From: an uncultured Eubacteriales bacterium
GTDB taxonomy: Bacteria; Bacillota; Clostridia; UMGS1883; UMGS1540
DNA length: 22,519 nt
Direction of reading: 5' to 3'
Assembly (NCBI GenBank): GCA_900552775.1
Contig: USAP01000004.1
Coordinates: 1 to 22,519 of the forward strand
The position numbers and the translations under genes were made by a program. Shown here piece after piece: positions 1 to 6,100 of the stretch. The notes beneath the pieces are model-generated. The model made no database searches. It had not been told where the DNA came from and was given only the letters and a program-made list of their open reading frames with translations. Numbering within the stretch: position 1 is the stretch's first letter; every line of letters starts with the position of its first letter.

Positions 1-36
1 GAATTATCAAAATTTATAAACATTTTTATATTAACC

Positions 37-48
37 GAAAGTACTTTC
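37..48. other. 12-bp palindrome downstream of the ROK gene
   Basis: GAAAGTACTTTC is a perfect 12-bp palindrome in the 94 bases after the ROK stop codon. As RNA it could only form a 4-bp stem with a GUAC loop and has no adjacent U-tract, so it is not a convincing terminator. It could be a protein-binding site for a gene beyond the window edge. Nothing else is recognised in bases 1 to 94. Confidence 0.3.
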
Positions 49-94
49 CGAATTTCCCAAAACCGCAAAAAGTTTCAGCCTTTATTCCTTTCGG

Positions 95-1234
95 CTATTC
101 AAATATTCTGTCAAGAGCAAATTTTGCTCCGCCTTTAAATTCCGCGTCGTCACCGAGAGCGGTAAACGAAACCGGAATGCTTCTCCCGGGAAGAGATATT
201 TTCTCAAGCTCTGCCGTAATCCGCGGCAAAAGCACTTCGGAAAGCTCTTCTATTTCGCCGCAGATAACCACAGCGTCCGGGTCTATTATATTAATAAGGT
301 TGTTTATTCCGAATGCAAGCGTCTTTGAAACGTCTCTCAAAATCTCCGAAATAACGGCGGAATCCGCATTTTCACGAATATCGGAAAGCGTCATTTCGCT
401 GCCTGTGAGATCTTTGGCGCGTTCCAGAATTGCCGGCACGCTTATAAGCGTTTCAAGACACCCACGGCTGCCGCAGCGGCACTTTTTGCCGCACATGTCA
501 ACTGAAACATGTCCGAATTCGCCCGCCATGCCTGTGGCGCCCGTGTAAAGATTTCCGTCAATCATCACCGCCGCACCGACACCGTCACTTATGTCAACTG
601 ACACAAGATTCTGCGCTTCCGTACTGCCGAATTCCTTTTCTGCGTATGCCATAAGTCCCGAGTTGTTGCAGAGGCTTACCGCGCTGCCTTCAAACGCATT
701 TGAAATTTCGCCGTACAAATCATCGTCTCCGCCGAAATTCAAAACGGTTGAAGAAAGAATTTTTCCTTCCGAATCTATAATCGCGGGCACGCCAACCGTA
801 AGTCCCAAAAGTCTGCCGCAGTTTTTCACTTCGCACAGATTTTCCCCTACAAAATCAATTATTTGTTCCGAAAGCTTTTTGCTCTGGTCAAGCCTTACTT
901 TGGACGATGCGATTCTTTCGAAAATAAGGTTATAGGCACGAAGTCTTAAATGGTGTTCCGACACCGTGACAACCGCCAGATGCCCTCCCGCGGGATTCGG
1001 CGCCAGAGATATAGCACGTCTGCCGCTTGTGCTCGCTTCTTTTGTTCCGCATTCCAAAATAAGATTTTCGCTTAAAAGTTCATCTGCAAGCGCCGAAACG
1101 GTTGTGGCACTGAGCTTTGTAAGCTTTTTGATGTCTGCGCGCGAAATCCCATCAATCTCATGAATAAGAGAAAAAACAAGTTTCAAATGCGCGTCCTTGA
1201 TTGCCTGTTGACTGTTTTTTACGATTTCTGCCAT
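95..1234 (-). CDS. ROK family transcriptional repressor
   Basis: This is a 379-residue NagC/XylR-type regulator. An N-terminal winged helix-turn-helix (about residues 15-75, with SRADIKKLTKLSATTVSALADE) is followed by a ROK sugar-kinase-like domain. The ROK zinc signature is intact: GEFGHVSVDMCG followed by CRCGSRGCLE. The kinase phosphate loop DxGxT is not seen after the HTH, and the usual NDAN sugar-site motif reads NNSG, so a sensor rather than an active kinase is likely. The ATG at 1234 is chosen because AAAGGA lies six bases upstream; an in-frame TTG at 1255 lacks such a site. It has its own consensus promoter and a dyad at the start point, suggesting autoregulation. No sugar genes lie beside it in this window, so the ligand is unknown. 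Confidence 0.88.
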   Translation of the reverse strand: MAEIVKNSQQAIKDAHLKLVFSLIHEIDGISRADIKKLTKLSATTVSALADELLSENLILECGTKEASTSGRRAISLAPNPAGGHLAVVTVSEHHLRLRAYNLIFERIASSKVRLDQSKKLSEQIIDFVGENLCEVKNCGRLLGLTVGVPAIIDSEGKILSSTVLNFGGDDDLYGEISNAFEGSAVSLCNNSGLMAYAEKEFGSTEAQNLVSVDISDGVGAAVMIDGNLYTGATGMAGEFGHVSVDMCGKKCRCGSRGCLETLISVPAILERAKDLTGSEMTLSDIRENADSAVISEILRDVSKTLAFGINNLINIIDPDAVVICGEIEELSEVLLPRITAELEKISLPGRSIPVSFTALGDDAEFKGGAKFALDRIFE

Positions 1235-1261
1235 TTTAAGTCCTTTCACAATCAAACACCT

Positions 1262-1284
1262 ATTTGTCCAGTGGACTTACAAAT
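1262..1284. promoter_or_regulatory. candidate operator for the ROK repressor
   Basis: Outer arms ATTTGT (1262-1267) and ACAAAT (1279-1284) frame an inner palindrome GTCCA-G-TGGAC (1266-1276). The dyad begins about five bases downstream of the -10 box and covers the expected transcription start near 1281. An operator there would block initiation, so autorepression by the ROK protein is the simple reading. The regulator that binds is inferred, not shown. Confidence 0.55.
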
Positions 1285-1287
1285 TAG

Positions 1288-1316
1288 ATTATATATGTAT
1301 TTCACCAATTTGTCAA
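1288..1316 (-). promoter_or_regulatory. sigma-A promoter of the ROK gene
   Basis: On the minus strand, TTGACA (1311-1316) and TATAAT (1288-1293) are separated by exactly 17 bases. Both hexamers match consensus. The predicted start is near 1281, about 47 bases before the ATG at 1234. Confidence 0.88.
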
Positions 1317-1362
1317 TAGATATTTAATTTTTTTTTCAAAATAAATTTATTAATGGTTTATA

Positions 1363-2085
1363 TCAAATAAAAAAGCCGCCGTTAACTCCGAGAATCTGTC
1401 CCGTTATAAAATCATGTTCCGCCAGAAACAGCACGCTTTTTGCCACATCCTCCGCAGAGCCGAAGCGGCAAAGCGGCGTTTCATTGTAAAGCTCTGCTCG
1501 TTCCTCCTCCGAAAGAGAAAACATCATATCCGTTTCAATAATTCCGGGCGCCACAGCATTAACGCGTATCCCCGAAGGGCCGAGTTCCTTTGCCAGAGCC
1601 TTTGTAAGTCCTGTCAGCGCCGCCTTTGAAGCCGAATAATTCACCTCGCACGAGCCGCCCGTAACTCCCCACACCGACGATATGTTCACTATTGCTCCGC
1701 AGTGTTTTTTCAGCATGTAAGGAATCACCGCCTGTGACGCAAAAAAAGCGCCGAAATAATTTACATCCATCATTCTCCGCGCTTCTTCTTCCGTTACGTC
1801 CGTAAAAAGCTTCTGTGCGGCAATGCCGGCATTGTTTACAAGCACGTCAACACTGCCGAATTTTTCAAAAGCCGCACGGCACATTTCAAAAACCGCATCT
1901 CTGTCAGATACATCTGCTTTGAAAATCATGCTGCTTCCGTCTCCGATTTCTTTCTGCAGCTTTTCCGCTTCTTTTTCCGAACTGTTGTAATTTATAATAA
2001 CATTATATCCGCTTTTTGCAAACAATCGGCAGATTTCCCTGCCGATTCCTCTTGATGCTCCTGTTATAATTGCTGTTTTCTTCAT
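1363..2085 (-). CDS. SDR oxidoreductase, YmfI-like EF-P 5-aminopentanone reductase or FabG-like
   Basis: This 240-residue classical short-chain dehydrogenase has the full set of family motifs: TGASRGIG (8-15) for NADP(H), NNAG (84-87), and the catalytic Ser136/137, Tyr150 and Lys154. The active-site stretch SSVWGVTGGSCEVNYSASK closely resembles that of Bacillus YmfI as I recall it (SSIWG.TG.SCEV.YS..K), an enzyme that reduces the 5-aminopentanone modification on elongation factor P. FabG enzymes usually read SSVVG..GN.GQ.NY.ASK, so YmfI is favoured. A role in fatty acid or other carbonyl reduction is not excluded, since no efp or fatty acid genes are adjacent. The ATG at 2085 is preceded by GGAGATAAGTT, a good SD. 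The gene has its own promoter and a leader of about 90 nt. Confidence 0.8.
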   Translation of the reverse strand: MKKTAIITGASRGIGREICRLFAKSGYNVIINYNSSEKEAEKLQKEIGDGSSMIFKADVSDRDAVFEMCRAAFEKFGSVDVLVNNAGIAAQKLFTDVTEEEARRMMDVNYFGAFFASQAVIPYMLKKHCGAIVNISSVWGVTGGSCEVNYSASKAALTGLTKALAKELGPSGIRVNAVAPGIIETDMMFSLSEEERAELYNETPLCRFGSAEDVAKSVLFLAEHDFITGQILGVNGGFFI

Positions 2086-2132
2086 AACTTATCTCCGTAT
2101 GTCTTCCGAATAAAACCCGATACGACTTCAAA

Positions 2133-2176
2133 TGCAGCAAGATGATATAACACCGGCTGTCAACGTCTTTGCTGCA
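2133..2176 (-). promoter_or_regulatory. 5'-terminal stem-loop in the SDR mRNA leader
   Basis: TGCAGCAA (2169-2176 on the minus strand) pairs perfectly with TTGCTGCA (2133-2140). With a one-base bulge, two more pairs form. The first arm starts at the predicted transcription start, so the mRNA would begin with this hairpin. A second, weaker pair, CGTAT with ATACG, lies downstream and places its 3' arm directly beside the GGAG ribosome site. No known riboswitch class was recognised. Confidence 0.4.
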
Positions 2177-2182
2177 CCCGGT

Positions 2183-2212
2183 ATTATATCATATATACAT
2201 CGGTTTTGTCAA
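2183..2212 (-). promoter_or_regulatory. sigma-A promoter of the SDR gene, extended -10
   Basis: TTGACA (2207-2212) and TATAAT (2183-2188) are 18 bases apart on the minus strand. The base pair TG lies one base upstream of the -10 hexamer, giving an extended -10 element. The predicted start is near 2176. Confidence 0.87.
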
Positions 2213-2222
2213 TGCCCCGGCT

Positions 2223-2232
2223 CAGCATGCTG
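2223..2232. promoter_or_regulatory. 10-bp palindrome upstream of the SDR promoter
   Basis: CAGCATGCTG is a perfect palindrome centred about 51 bases upstream of the predicted SDR transcription start, beyond the -35 box. That placement suits an activator site, but a chance occurrence is possible. The rest of the stretch 2213-2297 shows no gene; it holds a short A-rich hairpin (GAGAT/ATCTC near 2247-2267). Confidence 0.25.
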
Positions 2233-2297
2233 TCCGCGCACAATTTTGAGATTTCAAAAAAATATCTCTGTTGCACACATTCGTTTGCGCATCTGCA

Positions 2298-2325
2298 CAG
2301 GGTTCGAATCCCTTCTGTTTTACAT
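2298..2325 (+). pseudogene. tRNA T-arm and acceptor 3' end fragment, plus strand
   Basis: The plus strand reads AGGGTTCGAATCCCTT, a tRNA T-arm with the invariant TTCGAAT loop. It is followed by seven bases (CTGTTTT), one base (A) and CAT, which is the geometry of an acceptor strand, discriminator and degenerate CCA. The outermost T-stem pair is a C-T mismatch. No matching 5' acceptor strand (AAAACAG or wobble equivalent) or D-arm and anticodon arm is found upstream, so this is a remnant or an inverted partial copy, not a working tRNA. Confidence 0.5.
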
Positions 2326-2386
2326 AAAAAAGCAACACCCTGTCGGGTATTGCTTTTTTTGGCGGAGAGAAAGGGATTCGAACCCT
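2299..2386. repeat. 88-bp imperfect inverted repeat centred on a terminator
   Basis: AGGGTTCGAATCCCTT occurs at 2299-2314 on the plus strand and at 2371-2386 on the minus strand. Each copy is followed by 11 non-matching bases, then AAAAAAGCAA and the terminator arm. The centre of the repeat and the centre of the terminator hairpin coincide at 2342.5. The right copy is the 3' end of the functional tRNA-Ser gene. Confidence 0.75.
2326..2360 (-). terminator. bidirectional intrinsic terminator after tRNA-Ser
   Basis: A 9-bp stem, GCAACACCC (2332-2340) with GGGTATTGC (2345-2353), includes one G-T wobble and has a TGTC loop. It is flanked by A6 on the left and T7 on the right, so it can terminate on either strand. 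On the minus strand it follows the tRNA CCA end directly. Confidence 0.88.
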
Positions 2387-2451
2387 TGATGGGGTATTAG
2401 CCCATACACGATTTCCAATCGTGCGCCTTAGACCAGCTCAGCCATCTCTCC
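2360..2451 (-). tRNA. tRNA-Ser (anticodon GGA)
   Basis: This class II tRNA of 92 bases includes an encoded CCA. The acceptor GGAGAGA pairs with TCTCTCC, the discriminator is G, and CCA follows at 2362-2360. The anticodon stem CACGA/TCGTG holds the loop TTGGAAA with anticodon GGA (2414-2416), which reads UCC and UCU. The long variable arm (ATGGG/CCCAT) is expected for serine. The T-arm is AAGGG-TTCGAAT-CCCTT. The anticodon loop carries A36-A37-A38, the recognition pattern for MiaA, whose gene is also in this window. It has its own promoter and terminator and looks like a single-gene unit. Confidence 0.97.
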
Positions 2452-2466
2452 ACAAGACACTATAAT

Positions 2467-2495
2467 ATTATAATACATTTTGCATATAATGTCAA
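2467..2495 (-). promoter_or_regulatory. sigma-A promoter of tRNA-Ser
   Basis: TTGACA (2490-2495) and TATAAT (2467-2472) are spaced by 17 bases, both perfect consensus. The predicted start near 2460 lies about eight bases before the mature tRNA 5' end. Such a strong promoter is usual for stable RNA genes. Confidence 0.9.
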
Positions 2496-2518
2496 TCCTT
2501 TTTTTCAATTTTTCAAAA

Positions 2519-3118
2519 TTATTTAAATTCAAAGTTCTGAACCACGCCTATAAGCTGCCCCGAAATTATAACTGTGATCAGAGAATAGCCTATTTTATGC
2601 ACTTCTATATAAGTAAGCGACAGCGCAAGAACTATTATATCGCTCGCAAGATAAATCCACTGAATTTTAACTTTCTTCAAAAGCTTTTCAAGGCTCATTG
2701 CAAGTGCATCGTCTCCGCCGGGAGCCCCGCCGTATTTAATGCTTATTCCCACACCGACGCCCACAAACACCGCGCCGCTCAGCGCCGCAACAAGCGGGTG
2801 ATCCGCAATCTGCGGACAGACGGGCGGAAACTTTTCAAAAATCGCATAAAAAGCCGAAAATCCCGCTCCGGCAATCGCAGAGTACAGAATAAAACTCTTG
2901 CCGAGTACAAAGAACCCCAGTGCATAGCACAAGAAATTCATAACAAGGCCTGATACGGAAGGCGATATTCCGAAATGGTGATGCAGCAAAAGAGTAAGTC
3001 CCAGAACGCCGCCCTCCGTAACATCGGACAGAGAATGAACGTTATAAAGCCCGAAAGCCAGTATTGCACTGCCCGCCAATATCATTATTATACTTTTAAA
3101 GCTTAATTTTTTTCGCAT
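2519..3118 (-). CDS. YitT family membrane protein
   Basis: This 199-residue protein has about five hydrophobic segments. It begins with a helix (MILAGSAILAFGLYNV), then the family-like stretch DVTEGGVLGLTLLLHHHFGI and a SGLVMNF helix, and later GGAPGGDDALAMSLEK. These match the YitT (DUF161) family of multi-pass membrane proteins of unknown function. Many YitT proteins have about 280 residues with a C-terminal DUF2179 domain; this one stops after the membrane part. Its start overlaps the end of the activase gene by 23 bases and its SD is weak, so translation is probably coupled to the upstream gene. An internal ATG at residue 12 has no better ribosome site. No terminator hairpin is seen after the stop; the tRNA-Ser promoter begins there. 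Confidence 0.8.
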   Translation of the reverse strand: MRKKLSFKSIIMILAGSAILAFGLYNVHSLSDVTEGGVLGLTLLLHHHFGISPSVSGLVMNFLCYALGFFVLGKSFILYSAIAGAGFSAFYAIFEKFPPVCPQIADHPLVAALSGAVFVGVGVGISIKYGGAPGGDDALAMSLEKLLKKVKIQWIYLASDIIVLALSLTYIEVHKIGYSLITVIISGQLIGVVQNFEFK

Positions 3119-6100
3119 TTAAATCTTTTTTACACTCCGTTTCTTCAAAGCCACAGTTCTTTGCTGCGGCAAGCATAAGCTTGATTCTGTTAAGCTGGTT
3201 AACCTCACTTGCTCCGGGGTCATAGTCAACCGCCGCTATATTCGCCTGCGGATACGCTTTTTTAAGCGTCTTTATAACTCCTTTGCCCACAACATGATTC
3301 GGCAGACACGCAAAAGGCTGAATACAAACTATGTTCGGGATTCCCTCTTCCAGAAGCTCTGCCATTTCGCCGGTTAAAAACCAACCTTCGCCGTATTGAT
3401 TTCCGAGGGACAAAAACGGTTTTGCAAGTTCTGCAATTTTACGTATCTTCATAGGTTCTTCAAAGCGTTTACTTTTTCGGAGTGCCGAAAGAGCGGGCTT
3501 TCTTATATTATAAATTGCTTTTACTGCGATTTTCGAGAGCCATGCGGAGCCTATTCCTGCGCCCAAAAACTCATGTTTGTATTCCATGTTCAGCATGCAG
3601 TAATTTAAAAAATCCATAAGGTCCGGTACAACTGCCTCTGCTCCTTCTTTTTCCAGAAGGTCAACCAAGTGATTATTGGCAAGCGGCATGTATTTTACAA
3701 GAATTTCGCCAACTATTCCGACTTTGGGCTTGTGAATTTTTTCGTTTATCGGAAGCGTGTCAAACGCTTCAACGATTCCGCGGCACACTTCTTTGTACGT
3801 ATACTTCTTTTTCTTCGCCGTAAGAGAATCAACGGCAATTTCTTCCCATCTTTTGTGAAGCTTTTCGGCAGAACCTTCATAAAGCTCATACGGTCTGACT
3901 TTATAAAGACACCTCATCAACAAATCTCCGTACACAACCGCGCGCAACGCATCGTAGAGAAGGCGCGGCGAAAGCCTGAATCCGCTGTTTTTCTCCATGC
4001 CGTTGGCATTTAAAGATATTACGGGTATATGCTGCAAGCCGGCTTTTTTAAGCGCTCTGCGGATAAAACCGACATAGTTGCTTGCGCGGCAGCAGCCGCC
4101 CGTCTGCGTCATCATAACAGCAAGCCTGTCTGTATCGTATTTGTCCGAAAGCACCGCGCTCATTATTTGCCCGACAACTGTAATGGAAGGAAAACAAGCG
4201 TCATTGTTTACAAATTTAAGTCCCATATCTATTGCGCTTCTGTTGTCGTTTGACAGCACCTCAAGATTATATCCGTATTTATCGAACACCGGCTCCAGTA
4301 TGTTAAAATGAATCGGGCTCATCTGTGGCGCCAGAATCGTATAGCCGTCTTTAAACATCTTTTTCGTAAATTCAACTTGCTTATACTCCTGATTTACATT
4401 TTTGTGCGCTTTTTTTTGAGCGCGCCGCATGTTTATTGCCGCAATAAGGCTGCGCACACGTATTCTTGCAGCACCGAGGTTATTTACTTCATCTATTTTC
4501 AAAACCGTATAGAGTTTGTTTGCCTTTTCGAGTATTTCACTCACCTGATCGGTTGTAACCGCATCAAGACCGCAGCCGAAAGAATTCAGCTGAATAAGTT
4601 CCATATCATCTCTGCGGCTCACAAATTCCGCCGCCGTATAAAGGCGCGAATGATAAACCCACTGGTCGTTTGCCCTGAGAGGTCTCTCGGGTTTAAAATC
4701 GGGTGTTAATGAATCCTCGCTGAAAACATCAAGTCCGAATGAAGCGATAAGCTCCGGTATGCCGTGGTTTATCTCGGGGTCAACATGATACGGTCTTCCG
4801 GCAAGCACAATGCCCGTGCCGCCCCTTTTCTCCATTTCGGCAAGCTGACGTCTGCCCTGCTCTTTGATATCCGCTTTTGCGCGATGCTGCTCGTTCCATG
4901 CGCGCGATACTGCCCTTTTTACCTCGCGCGGAGAGATACCCCATTCTTCTTTGCACAGTCTGCAAAGTCTGTCAGAGGTTATTTTCTTGTTTGTAAACGC
5001 CATGAACGGTCTTATGTATTTCACAGCTCCGTCCGCAACAGATTCAACATTGTTTTTAAGATTTTCCGGATACGACACAACAATCGGACAGTTATAATGG
5101 TTCTGGGCATTTTCCGTCTCACGGTGTTCATAGAACACGCACGGGTGAAATATTGTTTTCACCCCGTTCTGAACGAGCCATTCAACATGCCCGTGGGAAA
5201 GCTTTGCCGGGTAACACTCGGATTCGGATGGAATCGATTCCATTCCGAGTTCGTATATTTTCCTTGTGGAATACGGCGACAACACAACGGAAAATCCGAG
5301 TTCTTTGAAAAATGTTGCCCAGAACGGATAGTTTTCGTACATGTTTAAAACGCGTGGTATTCCTATAACTCCTCTCGGAGCTTGCTCCGGCGGCAGCGGT
5401 TCATAACCGAAAATACGTTCTCTTTTATATTCAAAAATATTTTTGCCCTTTTCATGCTTTTCCGCGCTTTGCTGCCCCTTCTCGCATCGGTTGCCCGTCA
5501 CAAAACGGCGTCCGCCCGAAAAAGTGTTAATCGTAAGCATGCAGTTGTTCTGGCAGCCGCCGCACCTTACGGCAGCGGTTTTGTACCGGAGATTTATTAT
5601 ATCGGAAAGTGGCAGCATGCTTGTTTTCTGCCCGTTATAACGTTCTCTTGCAAGCAGCGCGGCTCCAAACGCGCCCATTATTCCTGCTATATCGGGGCAG
5701 ACTGCATCCGTTCCCGAGATTTTTTCAAAAGCGCGCAGAACTGCCTTATTGTAAAATGTACCGCCCTGAACAACTATGTGCTTTCCGAGTTCCGATGCGT
5801 CCGCAAGTTTAATAACTTTAAAAAGAGCATTTTTTATAACAGAATATGCAAGTCCCGCGGAAATGTCCGAAACGGATGCACCCTCTTTTTGAGCCTGTTT
5901 AACATTTGAATTCATAAACACCGTGCAGCGCGTGCCGAGGTCTACGGGATTTTCCGCAAACACTGCTTTTTCAGCAAACTCCTCAGCCTTATATCCGAGT
6001 GAATTTGCAAAATTTTCTATAAACGAGCCGCAGCCGGAAGAACATGCCTCATTAAGCAAAACGTTGTCCACCACTCCACCGCGCAGCTTTATACATTTCA

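Noticed and set aside
77..96. A terminator hairpin just after the ROK stop codon (AGCC with GGCT)
   Set aside because: The stem has only four pairs with a 12-base loop, overlaps the stop codon, and the U-run starts several bases later.
2223..2325. A complete tRNA gene on the plus strand
   Set aside because: Only the T-arm and a degenerate acceptor end are present. No 5' acceptor strand complementary to CTGTTTT and no anticodon arm could be found.
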